Below, one piece after another: positions 25,518 to 33,443 of a stretch of 33,552 nucleotides of DNA. The stretch lies in the NCBI GenBank assembly GCA_009787835.1, contig WQSN01000031.1, positions 1 through 33,552 on the forward strand, written 5' to 3'. A model generated the notes under the pieces. That model had not been told where the DNA came from and did no database searches. It saw nothing but the letters and a program-made list of their open reading frames with translations. Within the stretch, counting starts at the first letter, position 1. Each line of letters begins with the position of its first letter. Origin of the DNA: Treponema sp. Lineage in GTDB: Bacteria; Spirochaetota; Spirochaetia; Treponematales; Breznakiellaceae. Both the position numbers and the translations under genes were made by a program.

Positions 25518-25549
25518 AGTCTGTCCATAAAACAACTTATGGACAGACT
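25518..25549 (+). terminator. Perfect 13-bp hairpin ending locus B
   Basis: Arms AGTCTGTCCATAA (25518-25530) and TTATGGACAGACT (25537-25549) around a 6-base loop, starting 17 bases after the stop codon. The T-run after it is short (TTT), so it may be a weak terminator or a processing/stability hairpin. Confidence 0.7.
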
Positions 25550-25625
25550 TTATGTAATAAACTAATCACACAGTACAAGGGATTACAGGATATCCGGAAA
25601 AATTGAAAAATAACTTTTCGTTCTC

Positions 25626-25654
25626 TTGATGTGTAGTGCATAATGCACTACATT
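25626..25654 (+). promoter_or_regulatory. brnTA promoter with 21-bp palindromic operator
   Basis: TTGATG (25626-25631), a 17-base spacer and TACATT (25649-25654), with the ATG at 25661 only 6 bases on. A perfect palindrome, arms TGTAGTGCAT (25632-25641) and ATGCACTACA (25643-25652) around one A, fills the space between the boxes. This is where a BrnA-type repressor would bind. CATAAT (25639-25644) is an alternative -10 box. Confidence 0.7.
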
Positions 25655-25660
25655 TCTTAT

Positions 25661-25877
25661 ATGATGCTGATCGGTATTGAATGGGACGAGGAGAAAAACG
25701 AAAAAAACAAGCGGGATCATAACGGTTTAGGTTTTGAAGACGCCCAATATGTATTTACCGATCCGGAGCGGAGAAAATAAACGCATTATTACAGCGCGTC
25801 CGGCTAATAAATCAGAGAGGAGAAGTTATAATGGGTATTATAAAATCAACGGTAAAGGTTGGACAAAAACCGCCTGA
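25661..25877 (+). pseudogene. brnT: brnT toxin gene with internal deletion and frameshift
   Basis: Codons from ATG 25661 give the BrnT N-terminus (IGIEWDEEKNEKNKRDHNG, then FEDAQYVFTDPE) but stop at TAA 25778-25780. In the next frame from 25779 the BrnT C-terminus appears (KRIITARPANKSERRSYNG) and runs to a TGA at 25877, overlapping the start of brnA. The middle of a normal BrnT, about 40 residues with the core strands before the IRIISAR motif, is gone and the two halves are out of frame. BrnT is a ribonuclease toxin; this copy cannot work. ATG 25661 fits the leaderless promoter geometry. Fragments in correct order and orientation make a single deletion the simplest history. Confidence 0.8.
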
Positions 25878-26148
25878 AGAAGTTGTTAAACGATTGCAAA
25901 AAATCGCACGGCAGCCTATTAATTATACGGAGGATTGCCCTCCTTCTTCACCGGAAGCCTTACAGGAATTTGCGCAATTGGCCGCGGAACGCAACCGGCG
26001 GAAAAAAAAGCAATCCATAACGATCCGCGTAACCCCGGACGTTTTGGAAAGCTATAAAACAATGGGAAGCGGTTACACCAGCATTATGTCCGATGTGCTG
26101 CAGTACGCCGTTAATAATCCGTCTGTGATTTATGAGGCAACAAAATAA
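25831..26148 (+). CDS. brnA: BrnA-type ribbon-helix-helix antitoxin, partner toxin broken
   Basis: 105 residues from ATG 25831 (GAGAGGAGAAG just upstream, spacing about 6). The N-terminal half is toxin-binding-like (PPEEVVKRLQKIARQPINYT, then CPPSSPEALQEF). The C-terminal half is a ribbon-helix-helix domain with the BrnA pattern (KQSITIRVTPDVLESYKTMG, then GYTSIMSDVLQYAV): beta-strand, helix, G-x-GY, helix. BrnA neutralises BrnT and represses its own operon through a palindrome such as that at 25632-25652. Since brnT is broken, it can only be a repressor of its own promoter or an antidote to another BrnT-like toxin such as the relative at 194-469; that is conjecture. It is convergent with ftsK, 26 bases away. 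Confidence 0.8.
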   Translation: MGIIKSTVKVGQKPPEEVVKRLQKIARQPINYTEDCPPSSPEALQEFAQLAAERNRRKKKQSITIRVTPDVLESYKTMGSGYTSIMSDVLQYAVNNPSVIYEATK

Positions 26149-26174
26149 ATTAAGCGCAGTTTAGCGAACGAATT

Positions 26175-28463
26175 TTACACGCCAATCCCGCGCAGTAACT
26201 CACGCGGTTTGCTTCCCTGGGCGGGGCCGACTATTCCGTTATGCTCCATTTCGTCTACCAGCCTGGCGGCGCGGTTAAAACCTATTTTCAGTCTTCGCTG
26301 AATGTAACTCGCGCTGGCTTTGCCCTGCTGCATGACAATTTCAAGCGCTTTTTCGTATAAAGGATCATCGCCGTCTGTAAAAAGGGAAACGCTGGATTCA
26401 TCGTCTTCTTCCTCAATGAAGATTTCATCGTCAATGTATTCAGGCTCTCCGAAAGTTTTTACATGGGCGACAACGGCTTCAACTTCTTCCTCGGAAATAA
26501 AAGCGCCCTGCATTCGTATCGGGAAAGGATCCACAACGCCGGAATACAGCATATCGCCCTTGCCCAGCAGTTTTTCCGCGCCGACCATGTCGATAATGAT
26601 GCGGCTGTCTGTCTTGCTCGCTACCATAAACGCGATACGGCTTGGGATATTAGCTTTTATTAAACCTGTTATAACATCTATCGAAGGGCGCTGGGTCGCA
26701 AGCACAAGGTGGATACCTACTGCGCGGCTCATCGCGGCAAGACGGGCGACAGTTGATTCAAGTTCCTTGCCTGTTGTTGTCATAAGATCCGCGAATTCGT
26801 CAATTACAACAACAATGTACGGCAGATGTTCCTGCGCGATATTTTTTTCCTTTATGCGTTTATTGTAACTGCGGATGTCGCGTACACCCATGGAATCAAG
26901 ACAGGCATAACGCCTTTCCATTTCATAGATACAGTACTGAAGGGCCTGAAACGCTTTTTTTGGTTCTGTAATAACGGGCGTCAGCAGATGTGGAATGTCA
27001 TTGTACAGTTTTAATTCCACTATTTTAGGATCGATCAGGAGCAGCCTGCAGTCCGCCGGATGAAGCTGGTAAAGTATAGAGAGGATCATTGAATTAACGC
27101 ACACCGATTTCCCCGAACCTGTCGCGCCGGCTATTAAAAGATGAGGCATCTGGACAAGGTCGACAGTCTGCGCTTCCCCTGTTATATCTTTTCCCATTAC
27201 AACGGGAATCTCCATGTGTTTGCCTTCGCGGCGCAGTTCCCCTTCGATAATTTCCCTGAATGAGACAATGTTTCGCTTAACATTGGGAACTTCAATGCCT
27301 ACCGCGTGTTTTCCGGGTATGGGAGCTACAATGCGCACGGAAGAAGCCGCCAGGCGCAGGGCGATATTGTCCTGAAGGCTTGTTATTCTGGAAAGTTTTA
27401 CTCCTGGCGCGGGAAGAATCTCGAACATTGTAATAACCGGCCCTTTTTTAATGCCTGTTACTTCCGCCTGTATTTTGAATTCTTCCAGCGTTTCCTTTAA
27501 CGCCATCGCGGCGTCCCGCGTTGCCTGATCGATTATCCAGTATTCGCCGTCGGGATATTCGTTCAGTATATAAACGGGAACCATGTATTTTTTGGAGCGG
27601 GAACTTCCTGCATTAGAATGTTTTCTGCGCATCTGCTCGCCGTGAATTGCAGCTAACGCTTCGGCTTCCGCGAGCGCCCGCGAAATACCGGCTTCATCAT
27701 TATACAGGGTGTTATCAGGCTTTACCCTCTCTGAAACAGGCGGACTGTCTGTTTCAGCTAACGCGCTGTCATCTTTTGCGGGTTCAATTAAAATTATGTC
27801 ATTTTTCTCTGCGGCGGGCCGGGTTTCTGTCCGTTCCTGCTGCAATTCCATAGGAGGCGGAAGCAGCTTTACACCGGAAACGCCATTGTTCCGGAAACCG
27901 CGCGGCGAGTGCGGATAACTGCCGGTATTCTGATCTTCATTGCGGAAAAGCCTGTTCTTTAAAATCTGCAGAACAAGCGCTTCCATAACGGTAAGAGAAA
28001 TAATAATAAAACTAAAACCGGTTTTTCCCAGAAAATCCAGAAGCGCGTATTGCGCGGAACGGAACTCAAAATCGCGGGTAAAGGCGTAACCAATGGCAAG
28101 AGTCATGAACGGAAAAATACATAAGCTTAAAATAAAGATACGCTGCGGCCGCCACTTTGGATCCGCCAGAATGATTGCGGCGTAAAACAGATACGCCGGA
28201 ATCAAAAGCGAAAGTATCCCAAAAGAACGGGCGAAAAAATTACCTGCCGCGTCCGGAAAGGAACCTATCCCGAACAGGGCGGATAACATGGAAAATATCA
28301 GTAATATGCCGCAGACGCCGAGAAATACCGCAAGTCCAATGACAATGATACGGAATCTGAAACAATAATCATTTGAGAGTTTATGTTTATAATTATTTAT
28401 ATAACTATTTATTATCTGCAAAGCGCGTATTCCTCCCGGAGAAATCTCCGCATGGCGAACCAT
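26175..28463 (-). CDS. ftsK: DNA translocase FtsK/SpoIIIE
   Basis: 762 residues. Four N-terminal membrane helices (about 38-58, 80-101, 108-128, 150-170), a charged linker (175-290), then the motor: alpha domain from about 295 (PVYILNEYPDGEYWIIDQAT), Walker A GATGSGKS at 446-453, Walker B VVVIDEFADLM at 551-561, ATQRPSIDVITGLIKANIPS, and a C-terminal gamma winged helix (KASASYIQRRLKIGFNRAAR) that recognises polar guide sequences. It pumps chromosome ends across the closing septum and works with XerCD at dif. Length is shorter than E. coli FtsK (1329) and close to SpoIIIE. The start at 28463 has a GGA 4 bases away, weakly supported; the first 30 residues could be non-native. Upstream is a divergent small gene. 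Confidence 0.95.
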   Translation of the reverse strand: MVRHAEISPGGIRALQIINSYINNYKHKLSNDYCFRFRIIVIGLAVFLGVCGILLIFSMLSALFGIGSFPDAAGNFFARSFGILSLLIPAYLFYAAIILADPKWRPQRIFILSLCIFPFMTLAIGYAFTRDFEFRSAQYALLDFLGKTGFSFIIISLTVMEALVLQILKNRLFRNEDQNTGSYPHSPRGFRNNGVSGVKLLPPPMELQQERTETRPAAEKNDIILIEPAKDDSALAETDSPPVSERVKPDNTLYNDEAGISRALAEAEALAAIHGEQMRRKHSNAGSSRSKKYMVPVYILNEYPDGEYWIIDQATRDAAMALKETLEEFKIQAEVTGIKKGPVITMFEILPAPGVKLSRITSLQDNIALRLAASSVRIVAPIPGKHAVGIEVPNVKRNIVSFREIIEGELRREGKHMEIPVVMGKDITGEAQTVDLVQMPHLLIAGATGSGKSVCVNSMILSILYQLHPADCRLLLIDPKIVELKLYNDIPHLLTPVITEPKKAFQALQYCIYEMERRYACLDSMGVRDIRSYNKRIKEKNIAQEHLPYIVVVIDEFADLMTTTGKELESTVARLAAMSRAVGIHLVLATQRPSIDVITGLIKANIPSRIAFMVASKTDSRIIIDMVGAEKLLGKGDMLYSGVVDPFPIRMQGAFISEEEVEAVVAHVKTFGEPEYIDDEIFIEEEDDESSVSLFTDGDDPLYEKALEIVMQQGKASASYIQRRLKIGFNRAARLVDEMEHNGIVGPAQGSKPRELLRGIGV

Positions 28464-28554
28464 TGGTTCCGGCGGAGGTTCCGCTTCATTATCGGCAATT
28501 TTACGGGGATTATTGACAGATCAGGGAAGGCGTCAGGTAACCCTGAATCCAAGA

Positions 28555-28583
28555 CTGACAATTTTACATCAATGGAGTATATT
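28555..28583 (+). promoter_or_regulatory. Promoter of the small Cys-rich protein gene
   Basis: CTGACA (28555-28560), a 17-base spacer and TATATT (28578-28583). The ATG at 28595 is 11 bases on, so the leader would be about 5 bases and has no Shine-Dalgarno sequence. Confidence 0.6.
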
Positions 28584-28594
28584 TTTAATTAGTT

Positions 28595-28804
28595 ATGGGT
28601 GATGCGTTTTTTGACGGAGCAAATCCTCCTGTACGGCCGCCAAACTGTTTAAAATGCGCTTATTTCAGAGTTACCTGGGACTCAATGTATCCGCGCGCCT
28701 GCGACATCTTCTCGATAAAATGCACCAATCTGCCATCTCAGGAAGTATTCCGCGCCACAGGCGCAAACTGCCCTTCGTTCAGATTGAAGCAGGGATTAAA
28801 GTAA
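28595..28804 (+). CDS. Small conserved cysteine-rich protein (zinc-ribbon-like)
   Basis: 69 residues. Cysteines at 18 and 21 (NCLKC), 36 (RACDIFSIK), 43 and 59 (GANCPSF); the pattern NCxxCxYFRVTWDxxYPRxC, then P-S-x-x-V-x-x-x-x-G, then C-P-x-F is that of a widespread family of small proteins found in many Gram-negative bacteria and often left as hypothetical (sometimes mislabelled uracil-DNA glycosylase). The Cys set could hold a metal ion. It starts a few bases after a -10 box and has no ribosome site, like other genes here. It is divergent from ftsK and convergent with the DUF554 gene (13-base gap). Function unknown. Confidence 0.75.
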   Translation: MGDAFFDGANPPVRPPNCLKCAYFRVTWDSMYPRACDIFSIKCTNLPSQEVFRATGANCPSFRLKQGLK

Positions 28805-28817
28805 CAGCATCCCGGCG

Positions 28818-29531
28818 TTACATGAAACTCATTACTGAAAAATAAATTAATGGTATAAAAATGGCGGGGATAAAGTTTGCTACTTTTATTTCTTTAATGC
28901 CCAGGAAATTAAGGCCGATAGCAGCAATTAAAATACTGCCAACCGCTGACATTTCGCGGATAATTTCCGCTGTCAGGTAATCGCTGATTAACATTGAAGC
29001 GAGAACAATACCGCCTTCGAATAAAAAAACCGGGAGCGCGGAAAAAGCGACGCCAATACCCATTGAAGCGCTGAAAACAAGAGACATTATTCCGTCCAGA
29101 ACGGATTTAGCAAAAAGAATTTCATGGTTTCCCTGAAGACCGCTCTGCATGGATCCGACAATCGCCATTGAACCGATGCAGAAAAGAATGCTGGCTGTAA
29201 CAAAACCTTTGGAAAAACTCCGCTTGTTTTCACTGACGCCGTTCGCGGACGGGCTTTCCATTCCCAGTTTTTTTTCCACCCACATCCCAAGAGCGTTCAT
29301 CCATTTGTCAATGTTGATTAGTTCGCCGATAACGGCTCCAAAAACCAGGCTTAAAATTAACAGAAGTATATTTTCATTGTCAAAAGCTCCGCGAATTCCC
29401 AAATACAGAACAGCCAGCCCCGCAGCTTTTTTTACAATTTCCTCAAACCTATCGGGGATTCTCCTTACAAGAAATGTCCCGATTAATGAAAAGAAAATAA
29501 TGGCTAAAGCGTTTACAGCAGGACCAAGCAT
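28818..29531 (-). CDS. DUF554 (YqgA-type) membrane protein
   Basis: 237 residues with about seven hydrophobic helices. It starts MLGPAVNALAIIFFSLIGTF; other family elements are LVFGAVIGELINID, KGFVTASILFCIGSMAIVGS, QSGLQGNHEILFAKSVLDGI, FEGGIVLASMLI and AIGLNFLGI. DUF554 proteins are inner-membrane proteins likely to be transporters; no substrate is known. The gene follows pfkA after 13 bases with no clear ribosome site, so it probably depends on pfkA transcription and perhaps on coupled translation. Length matches the family. Confidence 0.9.
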   Translation of the reverse strand: MLGPAVNALAIIFFSLIGTFLVRRIPDRFEEIVKKAAGLAVLYLGIRGAFDNENILLLILSLVFGAVIGELINIDKWMNALGMWVEKKLGMESPSANGVSENKRSFSKGFVTASILFCIGSMAIVGSMQSGLQGNHEILFAKSVLDGIMSLVFSASMGIGVAFSALPVFLFEGGIVLASMLISDYLTAEIIREMSAVGSILIAAIGLNFLGIKEIKVANFIPAIFIPLIYFSVMSFM

Positions 29532-29544
29532 TATGTTTTATGTT

Positions 29545-30618
29545 TCAGACGCCCATACATGTTCCGACAGCTCTGGCGGTATCGATCATGTAGTGGTTTG
29601 CAGGCACATTTTTTACCTTGCCTTCGGGAACGGTTAGTTCAACGGAACCAATGTCATTGCCGATTAGGGCGACCATACGGCCGAATCTTCCGTTTGCGAG
29701 CAGATCCGCTGCGGCAGTGCCAAGGCTGGTAGCGAGAACACGGTCGGAAGCGCTTGGAATTCCGCCGCGCTGCATATACCCCAAAACAGTGGCGCGCGTT
29801 TCCATACCAGTTTTCGCGTTAATTTCAGCCGCTATACGGTAAGCGGCGGACGGACCGTTTTCGAGGCGGTATTTTTTCCGGTCTTTTTTATCCATCTGCA
29901 TTTCAGTTATTGACATGGCGCCTTCTGCGGCGACCACGATTGAAAAAGTCTTTCCCGATTTAGCGCGTTTTTCCAGGTGGCTGGCAATTACATTTATATC
30001 GTAAGGAATCTCCGGAATTAGAATAACATCTCCGCCGCCTGCAACTCCCGCATACAATGCAAGCCAGCCGGCTTTATGTCCCATTAACTCGATAACGATA
30101 ACACGGCTGTGGCTCTGCGCGGTGGAATGAAGCCTGTCAATGGCTTCCGTGGCTATAGATAAAGCTGAATGAAAACCAAATGTCCTGTCTGTGCCGACAA
30201 TATCATTATCAATTGTTTTTGGCAGACCGATTACATTAAGACCTTCGCGGGCAAGTTTGGAACATGTTGTATTTGTTCCGTTACCTCCCAGCGCTACAAG
30301 GCAATCAAGTTTTAAATTAGAATAAGTATCCATTATTGCGGAAACTTTTTCGCTTGCAACTTCGTCCTTATCGTCACTGCCAAAAGGTTTTTCTCTGCTT
30401 GAACCAAGTATGGTGCCGCCCCGCGTAAGGATACCGGAAAAGTCCTCAGGTTTAAGCACTTTTGCATCTTCAGAAATCAGACCCCTAAAACCATTTGCGA
30501 TACCGATTATTTTCATTCCATACCGGTCAGAAGCAGCCCGGCAAACCGCGCGAATTGCTGCATTCAAACCCGGACAATCGCCGCCTGCTGTTAAAATACC
30601 TATACGTTTAATCGCCAT
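29545..30618 (-). CDS. pfkA: 6-phosphofructokinase (GGNGT/PKTIDND subfamily)
   Basis: 357 residues from ATG 30618 (MAIKRIGILTAGGDCPGLNA); ATG 30627 and the upstream frame to 30660 are alternatives, and none has a ribosome site. It phosphorylates fructose-6-phosphate in glycolysis. Motifs: GGDCPGLNAAIR at 12-23, GGNGTNTTC at 111-119 in place of GGDGS, LPKTIDNDIVGTD at 132-144 with the catalytic Asp137, IELMGHKAGW at 176-185 and LIPEIPYD at 200-207. The glycine after Asn113 (E. coli position 104) points to ATP as donor, whereas Lys134 (position 124) is typical of PPi-dependent and mixed clades, so the donor is uncertain. The subfamily is common in Clostridia and spirochaetes. TTGATA with a weak -10 box just before the start is a possible promoter. 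Confidence 0.92.
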   Translation of the reverse strand: MAIKRIGILTAGGDCPGLNAAIRAVCRAASDRYGMKIIGIANGFRGLISEDAKVLKPEDFSGILTRGGTILGSSREKPFGSDDKDEVASEKVSAIMDTYSNLKLDCLVALGGNGTNTTCSKLAREGLNVIGLPKTIDNDIVGTDRTFGFHSALSIATEAIDRLHSTAQSHSRVIVIELMGHKAGWLALYAGVAGGGDVILIPEIPYDINVIASHLEKRAKSGKTFSIVVAAEGAMSITEMQMDKKDRKKYRLENGPSAAYRIAAEINAKTGMETRATVLGYMQRGGIPSASDRVLATSLGTAAADLLANGRFGRMVALIGNDIGSVELTVPEGKVKNVPANHYMIDTARAVGTCMGV

Positions 30619-30741
30619 TAATAACATATACAGGAAAGAAGGGGCTATATCAAGTGACACACCTGTTATTTGATTTAAACATAACCCACAGGATATTTAA
30701 TAATTTTCAAGTATCACTATTAAAAGAAAGATTTTTTCCTC

Positions 30742-30770
30742 TTGACAAAAAATAATTCGTATATTAATAT
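30742..30770 (+). promoter_or_regulatory. Promoter of the SPFH operon
   Basis: TTGACA (30742-30747), a 17-base spacer and TAATAT (30765-30770); TATGAT at 30768-30773 with a 20-base spacer is an alternative -10 box. The -10 region lies inside the palindrome at 30761-30786, the usual layout for repression. Confidence 0.6.
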
Positions 30771-30800
30771 GATATCATATTAATATCATGGAATATTAAT
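30761..30800 (+). promoter_or_regulatory. 26-bp perfect palindrome and three half-sites at 16-bp spacing
   Basis: 30761-30786 is a perfect palindrome with no spacer: ATATTAATAT (30761-30770), GATATC centre (30771-30776) and ATATTAATAT (30777-30786). ATATTAAT occurs a third time at 30793-30800, so the sites start at 30761, 30777 and 30793, exactly 16 bp apart. The array overlaps the -10 box and reads as a multi-dimer operator, most likely for the ribbon-helix-helix protein at 31824-32078. Confidence 0.75.
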
Positions 30801-30832
30801 GAAATCTTAGATAATGGAAGGAGATAATAAAA

Positions 30833-31822
30833 ATGGAAAACAATGACAGGAACCTGGTTTGGGAAGAAAAAAAAGCGCCGTCTTTCGCCGGGAACGGCCT
30901 TGGCGGTTTGATGTTTACCCTGTTTATTTTACTTGCGACTTTAGGGGTATGTTTATGGAGTATTTTTGCCGAGATATTATGGCTATCGATTGTATCATCT
31001 ATTGTACACGCTTTTTCGTATGTGCTGATTGCCGGTCTGAAGGTGCTAAAGCCAAATGAGGCGTATGTTTTCACGCTTTTCGGAAAATATTACGGAACAT
31101 TGAAAGGGCCGGGGTTTTTCCTGGTAAATCCGTTTGTATCTGCATTTAACCCGCCCGCAAAAAATTCAACATCGGGAGCGTTTGAGGCTGAAACGGCAGC
31201 GCAGCCCGGAGTAAATATCAGTATTAACACGCAATCGAAGAAAATTTCGCTCAAATCCATGACATTTAACAATGACAAACAAAAAATCAATGACCAGCTC
31301 GGCAATCCGATTATAATCGGGATAATTGTTATATGGAAAGTTGTGAATACCGCAAAGGCTGTATTTAATGTTGATAATTTCAAGGAATATTTGTCAATTC
31401 AGTGCGATTCGGCGTTACGCAACATCGTGCGAATGTATCCTTACGATGTTTCAGGCGACGATGAAAAGACCCTTCGCGGCAGCTCCCAGGAAATTTCAGC
31501 GAAACTGAGGGATGAGATTCAGTTAAAGACCAATATTGCCGGTCTTGAAATAATAGAAGCTACGATTACCAATCTTTCCTATGCCCCGGAAATCGCCTCT
31601 GCGATGCTGCAAAGACAGCAGGCTTCGGCGGTTATTGACGCAAGAAAAATGATAGTAGACGGAGCTGTCGGCATGGTAGAAATGGCCCTGTCAAAATTCA
31701 ACGATAACAATTTAATCAAACTTGATGAAGAAAGGAAAGCCGCGATGGTTAGCAATCTTCTTGTTGTATTATGCGGCAACAGGGACGCTCAGCCTGTAGT
31801 AAACAGCGGTTCATTATACTGA
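30833..31822 (+). CDS. SPFH (band 7/stomatin-type) membrane protein
   Basis: 329 residues. Two N-terminal hydrophobic segments (about 24-45 and 52-70) anchor it. The SPFH region follows: LKVLKPNEAYVFTLFGKYYG, TLKGPGFFLVNPF, then strands with ISINTQSKKISLKSMTFNN, NPIIIGIIVIWKVVNTAKA, a helical stretch (CDSALRNIVRMYPYD) and TNIAGLEIIEATITNLSYAP, EIASAMLQRQQASAVIDARK. SPFH proteins oligomerise on membranes and organise proteases or signalling partners. The ribosome site AAGGAG is about 10 bases before the ATG. The gene is followed after one base by a small ribbon-helix-helix protein, a pairing seen in many bacteria. It is divergent from pfkA. Confidence 0.9.
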   Translation: MENNDRNLVWEEKKAPSFAGNGLGGLMFTLFILLATLGVCLWSIFAEILWLSIVSSIVHAFSYVLIAGLKVLKPNEAYVFTLFGKYYGTLKGPGFFLVNPFVSAFNPPAKNSTSGAFEAETAAQPGVNISINTQSKKISLKSMTFNNDKQKINDQLGNPIIIGIIVIWKVVNTAKAVFNVDNFKEYLSIQCDSALRNIVRMYPYDVSGDDEKTLRGSSQEISAKLRDEIQLKTNIAGLEIIEATITNLSYAPEIASAMLQRQQASAVIDARKMIVDGAVGMVEMALSKFNDNNLIKLDEERKAAMVSNLLVVLCGNRDAQPVVNSGSLY

Positions 31823-31823
31823 A

Positions 31824-32078
31824 ATGCAGGAAAAAGACGGCGCCGGTATCAGTACTGAAAGCTTCGCTGCAAGCACCGGCGCAAAAAAACAGGTTTTACT
31901 GCGATTATCAAATTCGCTATGGATGGAACTCGCCGCCTGGGCTGAGAATGATTTCCGCTCAATTAACGGGCAGATAGAGTTCCTTCTTAGCGAATGCGTA
32001 AAGAAAAGAAAAAACATTAATGACGCAAACCAGCCTGGGATAAAACCTGAGGAATCACATTCTTTGGAAGGAATGTAA
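31824..32078 (+). CDS. Arc-type ribbon-helix-helix protein paired with SPFH gene
   Basis: 84 residues. The core QVLLRLSNSLWMELAAWAEN, then DFRSINGQIEFLLSECVK is the beta-strand, helix, helix order of Arc/MetJ-type repressors, with RSINGQIE in the second helix start. The N-terminal 20 residues are disordered and the C-terminus is acidic and disordered. It starts one base after the SPFH stop, with no own ribosome site (coupled translation). A dimer would contact the ATATTAAT sites before the SPFH gene; that binding is inferred from neighbourhood. Its stop is one base from the convergent stop of the sugar-binding protein. Confidence 0.8.
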   Translation: MQEKDGAGISTESFAASTGAKKQVLLRLSNSLWMELAAWAENDFRSINGQIEFLLSECVKKRKNINDANQPGIKPEESHSLEGM

Positions 32079-32079
32079 C

Positions 32080-33354
32080 TCAATTCCACAGCCTGTTGTA
32101 ATTCTGGTATACCCTGTCCAGTCTTTCTATCATCTGATCGATTGTCACACTTCCGACATATAATTCCTGCAGCAGTTTTCCCTGTTCATCGGTTACGGCA
32201 TTTGGCAGTACAAGGTCCTGATAAGCTCTGCCAGCTTCGACATACCTGTAGGCGTCTCTTACCCAGCTGGATACCTCATAATTATGGCAGGACGCTACAG
32301 GATTGAAACCGCACGCCTGAAACAGGGAAGATGATGCGCTGTCATCCATTACAAAATTGGCAAATTTTAAAGACAGATTCTTCTCTTTACTGCCAGGGTG
32401 TACACCCAAAATAGTGGAAGTGGCAAGATTAATAAGAGTACATTTGGAATTATTATTAACAGGCAGCGGCAGTACACCGAGCTGCATATTCGGATTCACA
32501 GTCATTATGGTATTCGCCGCCCATGTTCCCTGAACAAACATCGCTGCCGCGCCATTCGCAAATTCCGCTGCTCCCGTCTCAGAACCACGTTCCATTGCGC
32601 GCGAAGTACCGTTTTCCATTATCAGTCTAATAATGCTAAAAATATCACGCATTTCATTATATGAACCCTGATCTTTATACATACGATCAACCCAATCAGG
32701 AACATCACCTGTGACCTTACCGCCAAGTGAAAGCGCTGTCATCAGCTGCGGCACCCATTGTTCCTGAAATGCAAGCATGAACGGTACATAGCCTCTTTGC
32801 TTAAGTACGGAACAAACATTTCTCAGTTCATCCAGCGTATCAGGCGGGTTTATGCCCGCACTTGTGAAAATTGACTTATTGTACAGGACTCCCCATGCCA
32901 TACTTTCGATTGGTACAGCCATCAGTTTGCCGTTTACAGATACAGTGCTTTTTACATTGTCAAAAATCTTGGCGGCCAGGGGCTCGCCGGATAAATCAGT
33001 CAGATTCCCCGCGGCAGTATACGCGCCGATATTATTGCAATGCAAGGTATAAAGATCAGGCGCATCATCTCCTGTCAGCCTCGCCTGTAAGACGCTGTCG
33101 TACAGATCAGAGCTGGGCATCTCAAGATTGATTTTTAATGAAATGTTCTCCTCGGCAAGCATTTTCGCTTCAAACCGGCGGCAATACGCTTCCCACTGAT
33201 CCATATATTGCGGGAAACTCATCATGATATTCAATTCGACAACCCTCTGCCCTGACGGCTGAGCGGATCTTCCGGAACCAGAGTTTACCCGGGTGCAATT
33301 GGCAAGTATGAATACAATGCAAAGGCCAACAGCCAGTGATAAAAATCTTTTCAT
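32080..33354 (-). CDS. ABC-transporter sugar-binding lipoprotein (family 1)
   Basis: 424 residues from ATG 33354, which has GGAGG 9 bases upstream; the frame to 33390 is not used. Lipobox FILANC (Cys20). It has the family 1 extracellular solute-binding fold: LNIMMSFPQYMDQWEAYCRR, ARLTGDDAPDLYTLH, GNLTDLSGEP, MAVPIESMAWGVLYNKSIF, FANGAAAMFVQGTWAANTIM, PLPVNNNSKC and KNLSLKFANFVMDDSASSSL. It binds an oligosaccharide and hands it to membrane permeases, which must be encoded elsewhere or beyond the window. The upstream AraC-type gene fits control of this import locus. The sugar is unknown; the alpha-glucosidase at 17123-18814 may be functionally related. Confidence 0.9.
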   Translation of the reverse strand: MKRFLSLAVGLCIVFILANCTRVNSGSGRSAQPSGQRVVELNIMMSFPQYMDQWEAYCRRFEAKMLAEENISLKINLEMPSSDLYDSVLQARLTGDDAPDLYTLHCNNIGAYTAAGNLTDLSGEPLAAKIFDNVKSTVSVNGKLMAVPIESMAWGVLYNKSIFTSAGINPPDTLDELRNVCSVLKQRGYVPFMLAFQEQWVPQLMTALSLGGKVTGDVPDWVDRMYKDQGSYNEMRDIFSIIRLIMENGTSRAMERGSETGAAEFANGAAAMFVQGTWAANTIMTVNPNMQLGVLPLPVNNNSKCTLINLATSTILGVHPGSKEKNLSLKFANFVMDDSASSSLFQACGFNPVASCHNYEVSSWVRDAYRYVEAGRAYQDLVLPNAVTDEQGKLLQELYVGSVTIDQMIERLDRVYQNYNRLWN

Positions 33355-33443
33355 TTCAAAATACCTCCACAGTATTATTTTACCTGTCATAACAAATCAG
33401 GTAATTAACTGTGTTAAGAATAAACTCCGTTAGGATATAAAGC

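Noticed and set aside
28383-28592. Plus-strand ORF overlapping the ftsK start
   Set aside because: It is antisense to the FtsK N-terminus and has no ribosome site or protein-like motif; the cysteine-rich gene at 28595 is the real one.
30761-30786. Terminator for pfkA or the SPFH operon
   Set aside because: The palindrome has no loop and no T-run, and lies upstream of both genes over a -10 box, which fits an operator.
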